In this document: piece after piece, positions 47,923-57,921 of the stretch
How the letters are laid out: every line of letters starts with the position of its first letter
How positions within the stretch are numbered: position 1 is the first letter of the stretch
Assembly: GCA_001599355.1 (NCBI GenBank)
Contig: BCGQ01000002.1
Location: 1,067,554 to 1,131,553, forward strand
Origin: Nakazawaea peltata
Lineage: Eukaryota > Ascomycota > Pichiomycetes > Alaninales > Pachysolenaceae
Direction of reading: 5' to 3'
DNA length: 64,000 bases
Notes under the pieces: generated by a model
What the model was told of the DNA's origin: nothing
The model's input: the letters and a program-made list of their open reading frames with translations, nothing else
Database searches by the model: none
Made by a program: the position numbers and the translations under genes

Positions 47923-49644
47923 TTAGAATAACCACTCGAAGTATCTTTCGTAGAATCTTTGAGCTTTAGTGGTTCCGTGTTCACGTCTGTGAGCTTCTTT
48001 CTCCTCATCAGCTCTCAGACATTGCAGATCAACAACCTCTTTGTAACTCCATAAATCAGCGTCCTTAGATGAGACTCTCTTACTCTTCTTAATGATTTTA
48101 TATCCGAAAATGAGGATCAAGTAGACTGGAATACCTATATAACCGGTGATAAAGTCTTGGTAATCAAATTTACCGACAAAGACACCGAAATTGTTAACTA
48201 AGGCAACAATAATGACAAAAAATAAAGTGATGTACGAGAAGTAAGGTTGGAATGGAGCCTTGTAAGGTAATTGATCTCTGGAGACACCTTGGGTCTTCAT
48301 AGCTCTCATGAAACAAATGTGAGCATACAAAATAGAAATCCAGACCAACAAACCGAAGATACTGACGACGTTGACAAAGTACTTGAACACGGTTCTGGAG
48401 TTGGATGAAACGTTCATGAAGGCCAACAAACAGAACAAAGCACTGAGAATGAACGAGTAGTAAGGAATACCAAATCTGTTGGTTTTGGCAAAGAATGCAG
48501 GAGCTTGACCGTTGACAGCCAAACCGTACATTGTTCTGACAGAAACGTAGAAGTCGGAGTTGGCAGAACTAAGAGCAAAGATAAGAATACAGGCATTAAC
48601 CAAATGTGGTAAACCACGAATACCGGCATTCTCAATCAGAATGACAAAAGGAGAGGAAGCAGCAGTTTTACTGGAGGAAGATACCAGCAGCACCAATCTT
48701 GGGTCATTGTAAGCAACAAGACTTCCAACGAAGAACAATGAGACACAGTAGAAAATCAAGATACGAAGGAAAGTCATATTGATGGCTTTTGGAATGACTT
48801 TTCTGACATTTCCATCAACTTCAGAAAGCGTGACGATCAATAATTCCAAACCAACGTACGAAAAGACAGCGGTGACAAGAACAGAGATAAACGAAGCAAA
48901 TTTACCAAGATCATGGTTGGAAACTCCCTCGTAAGACTTGAATGCCCCTGGATCTTTCCAGTAATGGAATGCAATAATACCATCACTGGCTGGGCCGGCA
49001 CCGAAGAACAAGCAGATCATCAAGATAATCAAACCGACAATAGTGATAATTTTCAAGGAAGAGACGTAAAACTCAACTTCACCGAACAGCTTCACTCCAA
49101 GACTATTAATGGCCAAGATCAACACCATGTAAATGGCGATCCACACACCTGGGTTTAAAGTGTCTCTACTTACCCAATACTGCATAATTAAACTAGCACT
49201 AGTCAACTGGTTTGGAGATGAGATCAAATAATCGATCAAATAACAATAACCAGTCAGGAAACCCATAGCTGGGTCGACGTATCTTGAAGGGTAACCACTT
49301 AAATTTGCTGGTAAGATGATCCAACAAGACATTTCTGCCAAAGCTGTCATAACACCGTAAACTAACATACCAACGAAGACATACAGAATAAAAGTCGATC
49401 CAACACCACCGTTATAAAGGGCACTGTTACTTCCAACCAACAAACCGGGGCCTACCAGACCACCGATGGCAATCATAATCAAGTGTCTCTTCTTCAAATC
49501 CTTTTTCAACTGGACAGACTTGTCCAAATATTGGTCTTCTCCATTCACATTTTCCAAATCAGAGGCATAGATTTCATTAGAACCCTTTTCAATCTCATCC
49601 GTAGAGGAGTTCCCCTCCTCAGATCTTACCACCTTTTCAGCCAT
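47923..49644 (-). CDS. Amino-acid permease, DIP5-like
   Basis: 573 aa, about 12 TM helices of the yeast amino-acid transporter (YAT/APC) family. A hydrophilic N-terminus of about 50 acidic residues is followed by LKKRHLIMIAIGGLVGPGLL, the first-helix glycine motif. The C-terminal half, VSSNSRTVFKYFVN, then LPYKAPFQPYFSY, then FDYQDFITGYIGIPVYLI and KKSKRVSSKDADLWSYKEVV, is the pattern of dicarboxylic amino-acid permease Dip5. Substrate is therefore probably Glu or Asp with other amino acids, at the plasma membrane; another YAT specificity is possible. Lys and Ser near both termini are candidate sites for ubiquitin control. Confidence 0.8.
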   Translation of the reverse strand: MAEKVVRSEEGNSSTDEIEKGSNEIYASDLENVNGEDQYLDKSVQLKKDLKKRHLIMIAIGGLVGPGLLVGSNSALYNGGVGSTFILYVFVGMLVYGVMTALAEMSCWIILPANLSGYPSRYVDPAMGFLTGYCYLIDYLISSPNQLTSASLIMQYWVSRDTLNPGVWIAIYMVLILAINSLGVKLFGEVEFYVSSLKIITIVGLIILMICLFFGAGPASDGIIAFHYWKDPGAFKSYEGVSNHDLGKFASFISVLVTAVFSYVGLELLIVTLSEVDGNVRKVIPKAINMTFLRILIFYCVSLFFVGSLVAYNDPRLVLLVSSSSKTAASSPFVILIENAGIRGLPHLVNACILIFALSSANSDFYVSVRTMYGLAVNGQAPAFFAKTNRFGIPYYSFILSALFCLLAFMNVSSNSRTVFKYFVNVVSIFGLLVWISILYAHICFMRAMKTQGVSRDQLPYKAPFQPYFSYITLFFVIIVALVNNFGVFVGKFDYQDFITGYIGIPVYLILIFGYKIIKKSKRVSSKDADLWSYKEVVDLQCLRADEEKEAHRREHGTTKAQRFYERYFEWLF

Positions 49645-50051
49645 ATTATCGAATATCCTTTTTCTACTCTCCGATTATAAAGAGCAGCAGCTCCATTGAT
49701 ATATAAACCGATTAAGCCAAGACCTGCATTCACCCCCCTCATCATTCAAACTATTTTTTTTATTTTGATTATGTAATCCCTTCTTGTATTCCTATCTTTC
49801 AAAACCATGACCGCCTCTCATTATACGTGGAATGCCATAGTCATCATCACTCCATCTCTAATTCCCCTCGCGGCATATGCCCCCTTCTATGCAGAACACT
49901 AAGCTATCGAACGGCTTTAGCGAGCAGAAAAAGAAACGATTTTGAAGGTCTGCGGCATTGGGGGCGTCAACTGCCGAAAGGGGTAAAAAGCTGTATTATG
50001 CTGAGGGGTTAGAGAGACAAAAACTAAATTGATATTATGCTGAGGGGTTAT
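49645..50051. other. Between permease start and TTI1 end
   Basis: No gene. It holds the permease promoter and an 18-bp direct repeat at 49994-50011 and 50033-50050, which abuts the TTI1 stop. Confidence 0.5.
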
Positions 50052-53000
50052 TTACAGGTTTATATAGTTATGGAAATGGAACTGGGAGCCATCATGGAGT
50101 CGAATTGCGGATGGAACACGAATTGAGGAATCGGAACCAATTATTGAGTATCGAGAAACCCAAGCTATATCACTGAAATAACCATATTTGGAGGGGTCTG
50201 ATTCAATTATGATCGAATGTTCAATAATTTCTCTCAGTACTCCGTTTGATATGGTGGTAGACAACTTTGACAATCCAGTGACTAACATTTTTATCATCAG
50301 GATATAAGTTTTATAATTGACATTGTCTTGGAATCTTTGAGAAACTATCGATTCCGTTGAGACTTGGTTCTTTGACAGAAGTAATTTCGAGTATTCCTTG
50401 AATAATTTAGAATCGTGCTTTAAAGTATGCCATAATTCGGCAAACTTCTTCGACATGAAATCACCTCCATATTTGATCATACTCGAAGCTACATCTGTTG
50501 CTATTAATGCAACTCTGACATCTTCATCACTACAAAGATTCAATACGAGCGGCCATATCTCTGCGAGTATAGGCAACAAACTTTGCTTTGAAGTTGCCAA
50601 AATTGGTAAAACCTTCCCAAAAACCTCTAAGATACGTACTTGAAGCCGGATGGACTCGGTAGAAAGTATCAACCTATCTCCATACAGCATCATCTGTTGT
50701 ACAAGAGCGTACAAATCAGCAGGGATATGTGAATCCCAACGGTTTTCTTCTTCTTCTTGTTTCTGAAGTTGATAGTTGTCTATTTCCTTCTCTAAAGCAA
50801 GCTCTTCATCTTCATCGTCACTGTCTTCTTCATCATCACTATCAGGGATCTCACCAAAAGGTTTATTAGGGTGTTTAACAAGAGGAATTTCATCTGGGAG
50901 TTCCCTGGTCAAATCCAAGTTACGATTTCTGGTATCCAAAAGCTTCTTCACATCATCAATACTGGACATTCCCCAAGGACGTTTGTGATTTTCAACATTT
51001 CCCAGCAAGACCTTTTCCTCAAAATTGTAATTTTTCAAGTATGTGCCATTGATTTGGTCCAATATAGTATCGAAAACAACAAAGAATCCCTCACTCAAAG
51101 TATCATACCCATGGTACAAGTCGAGTAACGAGAACATTGTCTGAACGACATCATTTAATTGACTCACCAACTCCATACCCCCTATTTTAATCAACACCAT
51201 CAATACCAGAGGAGTTCTTGGAGTGATCAGATCAGAAGTCAACCGTAAACTTAACGAGTCAACCAAATAATCATGATTAGCATATATCAACTCAGTCAAA
51301 GACCCATTATAACAATAAGAAGCTATAGTTGTAGCAGCTGCCTGAGCATGCATACGAATCTTGTCGTCTGAGGATGCAAGACTATCAATCACAGGATACA
51401 AATAATCGATTAATTCATTTCGGAACAGTTCTCCTCCCATTACTTCACAGCACAGTGCAATACTGTCCAATCCGATGCACCGTTGCATAGAAACAACAAG
51501 GTCAGGATCCCTAGTTTCTAAAGACAGTAATAATTGATTAGAACCTTCAAGAACCTCATATATAGTCTGCGACTCAAAAGTACTTAAAGAATACAAATCA
51601 CCATCATCATCATCTCCTACTAAGAAATCATCTACGTTACTACTAGACTCTCCAACAGATCTCGACTTTAAACCCTTCATCATCTTCGTAATCAAGTACA
51701 ATGAAATCAGCTGTTTCCATTCTGAACCATCTTCTCTAAGCAATAACTGGGTCAGAACTTGTAACCACTCACCATTATTTATGGCTCCTACACATTTAAG
51801 AAGATTCTCAAGCGCAAATTCCACCTCTGGACTATAGAACTTAGACAAGACTAACATTTCCTTAGGGGGAAATTGAGAATCAGAGCTAGCTCTTAGAGAC
51901 ACCAATTCACTACTAAGATTAGAACCCTTGGTGACGGACAGAATATTCTTACTCTTGAAACTTTTAGTATTAGTCTCACCATCCACGTAATTATTTAATG
52001 TGGTGGACAAGGTGTCTATGAAATTTCTTATGACATAATGGCTTCCTTCTACCGGAACATTCTGTAGATAGAAAGTCATGGAGTTCAAGTCAGCTACAAT
52101 TTTATCCTGATTAGATGACGACAAAGACAGGGGTAGAAGAGAGATTTTGGAGTCTAATTTGGATGAGACAACGTTCGAAATTCCCGTCTCTTGAATTTTC
52201 ATCCAATTGGAGATCTCAATTTGTAACCGATCATCCCCATTTAAAACAGAAAGACAATCCACCAACGCACTTGAACAATTTTGCAATGATTTACGACATC
52301 TAGATAAGATTTCCTCGCACATACGAAGAAGCAGATTCTTTACTTCATATCTATTATGATCTTGAAGTCCTGTGATCAAAGGAATCAGCAGCTGGAGTTG
52401 CCCAGAAGTTGCCTTAAGCCACAGAGTGTTTCTATAATGAGAATTTGAATCCAGTGGAATGATGATAGCAGTTTTATTATCGTCAGATGAAGCTGCATAC
52501 TCCAGAACCAATTTTAAATCATTCTTCATTCCCTCTTTAGTATCAATAGTGCCTAAATCTCCATCATCAAAGACTTTCACAAGAATATATTGTAATACAT
52601 TGATAGTTTTCACTATGATGGTATAATGAGTAGAGATACCGTTCTTTTGGGCTAATAATCTGGTCAATTTCGATACCGTCAGAGGAAGGACATGACAAAG
52701 ACTGTCTCCAGTAGTCAAATGAACGCAAAATATCAAATATAATAGATCAAGACACCAATATTGCAATTGAATTGCATTTTGAGTGAGACTATAATCTAAA
52801 AGAAGACCTATTAATTGCCCAAGTAAGGCAAGATGATGAGAATTATCACTACTCAGTTTACTATCTTCATTTAATTGCAAATTTCCGAAGAATTTAGGGT
52901 CCGACATGGCCACTGCCTCCATAAGACCATACATACACTCGATCCCAACGGTCTTGGTCTCATTGGATATGGACTCACCGTCTTTTATCAAGTACATAAG

Positions 53001-53447
53001 TAAAGAAAACAACTGAGAGAAGAGTCCTGATGAAGTATTTGAAGGAAAGTACCAACAATGGTTCAATAACAATGTCAAGATGTTTAAAATGACTTCTTTC
53101 TGTCGATCTTGTAGCGTCAAATCCTGCTTAAGTAAGGTAGAGATGGGCACAAAAATGTAGTCTGCCAATTTGTAGTTTAACATAAGCCTAGAGTCTGGGG
53201 CTCGGGCAACAGCATTTTGAGTCCTATCAGAGCACTTTTCAGGTACCAATTGCCCCTCTTCGCCCCCACTATGTTTCTTAATCGAAGTCTCCAAAGTCAT
53301 CGACAAATTCTGGAGGAGCTCAGTCAATCGAGACATTGAGGATGGTGATTTTAGTACCTCGACCGGGAGAAATGTGACCTGCGAGAGGTCTACACAAGCC
53401 TGGCGAACATCGCTAAAGATGTGTTTGTCAATAGTCCTGACTTCCAT
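50052..53447 (-). CDS. TTI1: HEAT-repeat protein, TTI1-like (TTT complex)
   Basis: 1131 aa from ATG 53447; an in-frame TTG 18 bp upstream is rejected. It is alpha-helical HEAT repeats throughout. N-terminal marks are FSDVRQACVDLSQVTFLPVE and YKLADYIFVPISTLLKQD, as in Tti1; near the end IPADLYALVQQMMLYGDRLI then LRILEVFGK-type repeats and LLPILAEIWPLVLNLCSDED. A Glu/Asp stretch (EEDSDDEDEEL) lies about residue 890. Tti1 with Tel2 and Tti2 stabilises PIKK kinases (TOR, ATM/Tel1, ATR/Mec1). The DNA just upstream carries a duplicated 85-bp element. A general karyopherin-like HEAT protein is the alternative. Confidence 0.76.
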   Translation of the reverse strand: MEVRTIDKHIFSDVRQACVDLSQVTFLPVEVLKSPSSMSRLTELLQNLSMTLETSIKKHSGGEEGQLVPEKCSDRTQNAVARAPDSRLMLNYKLADYIFVPISTLLKQDLTLQDRQKEVILNILTLLLNHCWYFPSNTSSGLFSQLFSLLMYLIKDGESISNETKTVGIECMYGLMEAVAMSDPKFFGNLQLNEDSKLSSDNSHHLALLGQLIGLLLDYSLTQNAIQLQYWCLDLLYLIFCVHLTTGDSLCHVLPLTVSKLTRLLAQKNGISTHYTIIVKTINVLQYILVKVFDDGDLGTIDTKEGMKNDLKLVLEYAASSDDNKTAIIIPLDSNSHYRNTLWLKATSGQLQLLIPLITGLQDHNRYEVKNLLLRMCEEILSRCRKSLQNCSSALVDCLSVLNGDDRLQIEISNWMKIQETGISNVVSSKLDSKISLLPLSLSSSNQDKIVADLNSMTFYLQNVPVEGSHYVIRNFIDTLSTTLNNYVDGETNTKSFKSKNILSVTKGSNLSSELVSLRASSDSQFPPKEMLVLSKFYSPEVEFALENLLKCVGAINNGEWLQVLTQLLLREDGSEWKQLISLYLITKMMKGLKSRSVGESSSNVDDFLVGDDDDGDLYSLSTFESQTIYEVLEGSNQLLLSLETRDPDLVVSMQRCIGLDSIALCCEVMGGELFRNELIDYLYPVIDSLASSDDKIRMHAQAAATTIASYCYNGSLTELIYANHDYLVDSLSLRLTSDLITPRTPLVLMVLIKIGGMELVSQLNDVVQTMFSLLDLYHGYDTLSEGFFVVFDTILDQINGTYLKNYNFEEKVLLGNVENHKRPWGMSSIDDVKKLLDTRNRNLDLTRELPDEIPLVKHPNKPFGEIPDSDDEEDSDDEDEELALEKEIDNYQLQKQEEEENRWDSHIPADLYALVQQMMLYGDRLILSTESIRLQVRILEVFGKVLPILATSKQSLLPILAEIWPLVLNLCSDEDVRVALIATDVASSMIKYGGDFMSKKFAELWHTLKHDSKLFKEYSKLLLSKNQVSTESIVSQRFQDNVNYKTYILMIKMLVTGLSKLSTTISNGVLREIIEHSIIIESDPSKYGYFSDIAWVSRYSIIGSDSSIRVPSAIRLHDGSQFHFHNYINL

Positions 53448-53750
53448 TGCTTCAGCAGTGGTCAATGACTGATGATCAAGTCTCTATATGTCATCTTTGA
53501 GCTTCTGCTCTGTGGGCGGGAGCGAAAATGAAAAATGGGCTCGCGCTCCGTCCAAACCTCCGCCCAAAACACCACATGCTCTTAATCTACGAATTTTGAA
53601 TCTGATTTTCTTTGATGGCCCTGCTCATCGGGCGGAGCGAAAATAAGAAATGGGCTCGCGCTCCACCCGAATCTCCGCCCATTTGTCTACCAGCCTTTAA
53701 TCTACAGGTTTAGTACGTAAGATCTACAAGATGGATTGATAATTATACAT
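53448..53750 (-). promoter_or_regulatory. TTI1 upstream region with a duplicated 85-bp element
   Basis: Two direct copies, 53505-53590 and 53621-53705, share CTGCTC, GGGCGG, AGCGAAAAT, ATGGGCTCGCGCTCC, CTCCGCCCA and TTAATCTAC in the same order. Inside each, GGGCGGAGCG faces CGCTCC as a hairpin arm. Only 303 bp separate the flanking genes, so this probably is the TTI1 promoter. Confidence 0.7.
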
Positions 53751-53894
53751 TCAGAAATTGAACAATACTTTGTATTGCTCGACTTTGAGATCGTCTACAG
53801 CAGCAGGTTCAATTGGTTTAGTGATGATCGGGAAAGAGAACTCAGAGTCTAAAGATGTGTTTGGAACTGGAGTAGTGAATGCAATTGGAGCAGA

Positions 53895-53931
<37 letters not shown>

Positions 53932-54069
53932 ACAGAAGTAGCAGGTGCGCCAAAACTGAATAATGGCTTGGAGGGCAGAGACACTTGAACATCTTCGGAT
54001 TCTACTTCTTCAGCTTCAGATTCTGACTCGATTTCTTCTACTTCAGCTTCCTCTTCTTCCTCTTCCACG

Positions 54070-54107
<38 letters not shown>

Positions 54108-55309
54108 CTCCTCCTCCTCCTGATCCATATCATCCTCCTCCTCCTCATTAAACTCATCACTACCTTCATCATCGTCATCAATAACCTCTATATCATCGTC
54201 AATTTCTTCCACATCATGCAGATCTTCTACTTGAAGTGGTGTCGAAACTTCAACTGGAGGAGCCGAAGTCGGAACTTCAACTGGAGGAGCCGAAGTCGGA
54301 ACTTCAACTGGAGGAGCCGAAGTCGGAACTTCAACTGGAGGAGCCGAAGTCGGAACTTCAACTGCTTTGGCATTTCTCTGCTGTAATCTCTTCTTAGCCG
54401 AAAGCATAAAGGCTGAAGATGGTGAGGATGCATAAGGATTCACAAAATCCTTCAAATTAGATTTTGGATCACTCTTCTCTCCTCCATTATCCAACAATGA
54501 CAACAATGTAGAAGCAGTATTGCTGATCTTGGACTGTTGAAGATGACCAGAAGTATCGAATGAATGTGTAATGGTGGAGGAAGGTAATACAGAGGCATTA
54601 TGGGTGTTGTTATTGCCAAATATAACACTGCCATCGGTATTATTATTGTTCAAAGTAGATGAATGATAATTCATAGCAGGTCTCTGAACACGATTTTCCG
54701 GAATAGCAGTGTATTCATATACTCTTTGCAGTCTATTTGACCTTCCTCTTTGTTTAGGAACATGAATAACTTGCTGTTGTGGTTTCAGAATAGGAGAACT
54801 AACTACAGATTCTCCCAGACAGCTCTTGTTAATTAATGATAAGACTCCTTCAAGTTCGACATTAGACAACGGACGGTCTCCCTTCTCAGCAAAGAACTTT
54901 GATAACGTGACATTTGGAGAAACAGGCAGAGTATCCAGAGACAGGAGTAAAGCAGATGTGTCAGGAACAGACGAAACCGATTGAGTCAGTTCTGGAGTCA
55001 GACTCAGAGTCACAGGTTTACGTTCTGCCTCAGTGAAAGGATTGACGATCTTTCTCTTCTTAGCACTACCAAACTCGAAATGGGGTTCATCACGATAACT
55101 GGATGAACTGGACTCCAGTTGCCTTTTCTGTTGCTGTGGTTTTCCCCATGATAACAAATTGCGAACTTTCGAGAAAATCTGGTCAATGTTAGTAAGTGGT
55201 CATTCTATAAGGTGAGCAAAGGTCAACTTACGCCTTGTTTCTTAACATATGGGATCTGTCTTTGATCACCCAAACGATTGGATGAGAAGACCCTTCTTTG
55301 TTCAGGCAT
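53751..55309 (-). CDS. FxFG nucleoporin, NUP60-like (2 exons)
   Basis: Predicted 501 aa from exons 55309-55232 and 55178-53751. The 53-bp intron 55231-55179 has GTAAGT, TACTAAC (55194-55188) and ACCAG. Exon 1 (26 codons) ends PYVKKQG; exon 2 opens with GIFSKVRNLLSWGK, which looks like the membrane-binding amphipathic helix of Nup60/Nup1. A 9-residue repeat PVEVPTSAP occurs five times, then about 90 mostly acidic residues, then LFSFGAPAT, a PAPAPAPA run and a final FSFPIIT. Low sequence complexity makes naming uncertain; nucleoporin of the Nup60/Nup1 type is the best reading. In the family these sit on the nuclear basket and bind karyopherins. Confidence 0.6.
54242..54362 (-). repeat. 27-bp coding repeat (PVEVPTSAP), 4 to 5 units
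   Basis: Near-identical 27-bp units encode PVEVPTSAP within the NUP60-like gene. The DNA copies are almost the same base for base, so the array is recent or is kept alike by gene conversion. Confidence 0.85.
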
Positions 55310-56391
55310 GATAAGCAATAGATGGAATCTAAGGTGAAGTCAAGTTGTTCAGTAGAATTGAGTAGAAGAATTAAGCGCTGGTTAAGAGATGAAAAATAAA
55401 GGTTCAGATGGGCTATTTATTGATATTATGCTCAGATAAAATTTTACTTCAGATTTGTTTGAGTTGTGTGGAGGATTTTGTTCCGTTTTTGCTCAGTCAA
55501 TTTTAAGTGGATTGATTTTGTTAGGCTTGATTTTTGTTAAGTGAAAAGAAGACACTTAGGAGAGAAAACGCTTAGAGAAAACGTTTAGGAGGGAAAATGT
55601 TAGAGAGAAAGAAAATAATAAGAATAATCTACTGAGAATAATAGTACTAAGAACAATCTACTAAGAATAATAAAATAAGATTTCACTCAATAAGAAGAGA
55701 ACAAAGTGATGATGTGGAAGAAGATTATTATGACTCTCGGTAGTTTGGGGAGAGGGATGTCACCTTTAAGTTCTGAGTGCTGAGTTCTGAGGTCTAACTG
55801 ATCATATCAAGCTCCTAAGTCTAAAATTCCAATTCTCTCCCTCAATAAATCACATCATCATCTCTTCTTACGTACTTACGTACTTACTTCACTTACTTTA
55901 CTCACTTTTCTTCTCAAAACCTACTCTCTATGGTGAGTGCGCGCCGCGCGCTCATTCCTACTCTGCTCGTGGTTTTTGTTTACCTTATGCGCGTCTTCAT
56001 CTATTAGATTTTTTTCTACTATGCATTTCGTACCTACTTTGCATCAATTTGGGGGTGGTAATTACAGACAACTTTTCCTGGAATTGTATCACCATAATAT
56101 CCTGAACTGTATTCTCACCATCATACACCACCACTAACGTCTCTTACCTCATTTCAGCCCCTTTCCCTTCTCTTTTCCCCTTCTCCTGCCCACCTACCCC
56201 ACCTTTCCCCACCTCAGCTCCTGGCCTCCTCCCCGTCTTCTCCGATCACCGCGCGCTTGTTTGTTTGTTTTCAATCTTGGCGTCAAATTCCACTTTTCTC
56301 TCCTTTTCTCTCTCCTTTTACATTTTTCCCCTTTATATAAACAATCCAGTTCACCCAACTTGAAATTAATCAACCCATTCCATTCGTTAAA
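55310..56391. promoter_or_regulatory. Divergent region NUP60-like / GH72
   Basis: No gene. It has AGAGAAAA-rich purine repeats at 55550-55690, a GCGCGC cluster at 55936-55954, a C-rich stretch at 56155-56245, and TATATAA at 56334-56340 before the GH72 ATG. Confidence 0.5.
56334..56340 (+). promoter_or_regulatory. TATA box of GH72 gene at 56392
   Basis: TATATAA about 52 bp before the ATG. Confidence 0.5.
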
Positions 56392-57855
56392 ATGCTTTTG
56401 AACAGATTTGTCCTTGCCGCCGTTGCAGCTCAGTTACTGCAACTGATGGTCCCTATCGAGGTTTACTCCAACAGATTCATCAAACCCGCCGTTTCCTCTG
56501 ACGATGACGACGAGGTCTTTTGGATTAAGGGGGTTGACTACCAACCTGGAGGTTCTTCCCTGTATGAAGAGGGAGGTGACTCTGATGTGCTCAGTGATGC
56601 TTCAGTTTGTTACAGAGACGTCTACCTGTTGCAAAACTTGGGCGTTAACACTATTCGTGTTTACACAGTTAACCCAGACCTTAACCACGATGAATGTATG
56701 TCGATCTTGAATGATGCCGGTATCTACGTCATCTTGGATTTGGGTTCTTCTACTTATTCCATTTACAGAGAAGATCCTCAAGACTCTTACAACTACTCAA
56801 CTTTGTACCGTTTCTTCAGTGTTATTGATCTGTTTAAGAACTACCCTAATGTTTTGGGTTTCTTTGTTGGTAATGAGGTTATTAACGATGAAGAATCTGC
56901 TGCCGACACCCCTCGTTATATCCGTGCTTTCCAAAGAGATGTCAAAAACTATATCAAGAACAATGCTAAGCGTCAAATTCCAGTCGGTTATTCTCTGGCC
57001 GATGTCACCGAATTGCGTGCTCTGACTTGGGAATATTTCCAATGTAACATCGATGGAGATGAAGATGATATGTCCAAATCTGATTTCTTCGGTTTGAATT
57101 CCTATGAATGGTGTTCAGGTATCAGTGATTGGTCTTCTTCTGGTTACTCTGAAGTCAATTCTACTTTCTACGAGTCTACTATCCCAGTATTCTTCTCCGA
57201 ATACGGTTGTAACACCGACTCTCCAAGAACTTTCACCGAGGTTTCTAAAGGTTTATACGATGGTTTACTCGACTCTCTTAGTGGTGGTTTGGTATACGAG
57301 TATTCCGAAGAGACTAGTGACTATGGTTTGGTCAACATCGATGATGACTGTTCAATCACTTACGAAAAGGATTACGACAACTTATTGAAACAATTCAACA
57401 AGTTAGACTTACCAACTTGGACCGAAGACGATATCACCAAGCACTCCATTGTCAAGTGTAATCTGGACGATATTACTGACTTGTACAGTGGCTTTGGTGC
57501 TAACTTCACCTTGCCAGATGTTCCAGATGGAGTTGACACCATGATCTTGTACGGTGTCAACAACTCCAACATTGGAGAAATCATCGATGTCGATGCCAAG
57601 CTGTCCAACTGTAGTATTTATTACTCTAACAAGACCGAAATTGACGACCCAACTGTTGTTTTCTCTGAGGAGAACGAAATCAACTCTGTTGACGGTACCG
57701 CTTCCTCATTCTCCTCCTCCCCGAAGACCTCCTCGAAGAAATCTTCATCTACTCTGTCTTCTACTTCATCTGATGCCGGAGTTCTCGCTCACTCTTCTAA
57801 CTTCTTCACCGCCGGTCTCCTGGGATTGCTGACTATTTTGATCAGTTTAATCTAA
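56392..57855 (+). CDS. GH72 beta-1,3-glucanosyltransferase, GPI-anchored
   Basis: 487 aa, single exon. A signal peptide is followed by VFWIKGVDYQPGGSS at about residue 42. Catalytic Glu162 (FVGNEVIND) and Glu270 (FFSEYGCN) are both present. After about residue 370 comes a Cys-poor region, then a Ser/Thr/Lys linker (SSFSSSPKTSSKKSSS) and a GPI signal (LLGLLTILISLI). It lacks a full X8/CBM43 module, so it is of the Gas3/Gas4/Gas5 form. Codons are more biased than the spliced GH72 gene at 42123, so this is probably the main enzyme. It elongates and rearranges beta-1,3-glucan at the cell surface. Confidence 0.9.
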   Translation: MLLNRFVLAAVAAQLLQLMVPIEVYSNRFIKPAVSSDDDDEVFWIKGVDYQPGGSSLYEEGGDSDVLSDASVCYRDVYLLQNLGVNTIRVYTVNPDLNHDECMSILNDAGIYVILDLGSSTYSIYREDPQDSYNYSTLYRFFSVIDLFKNYPNVLGFFVGNEVINDEESAADTPRYIRAFQRDVKNYIKNNAKRQIPVGYSLADVTELRALTWEYFQCNIDGDEDDMSKSDFFGLNSYEWCSGISDWSSSGYSEVNSTFYESTIPVFFSEYGCNTDSPRTFTEVSKGLYDGLLDSLSGGLVYEYSEETSDYGLVNIDDDCSITYEKDYDNLLKQFNKLDLPTWTEDDITKHSIVKCNLDDITDLYSGFGANFTLPDVPDGVDTMILYGVNNSNIGEIIDVDAKLSNCSIYYSNKTEIDDPTVVFSEENEINSVDGTASSFSSSPKTSSKKSSSTLSSTSSDAGVLAHSSNFFTAGLLGLLTILISLI

Positions 57856-57921
57856 GACTTTCGTTTCTACATCCATTGTTTTATATTTTTATTTGATACC
57901 CCTCTAAAATGACTATTTAAA

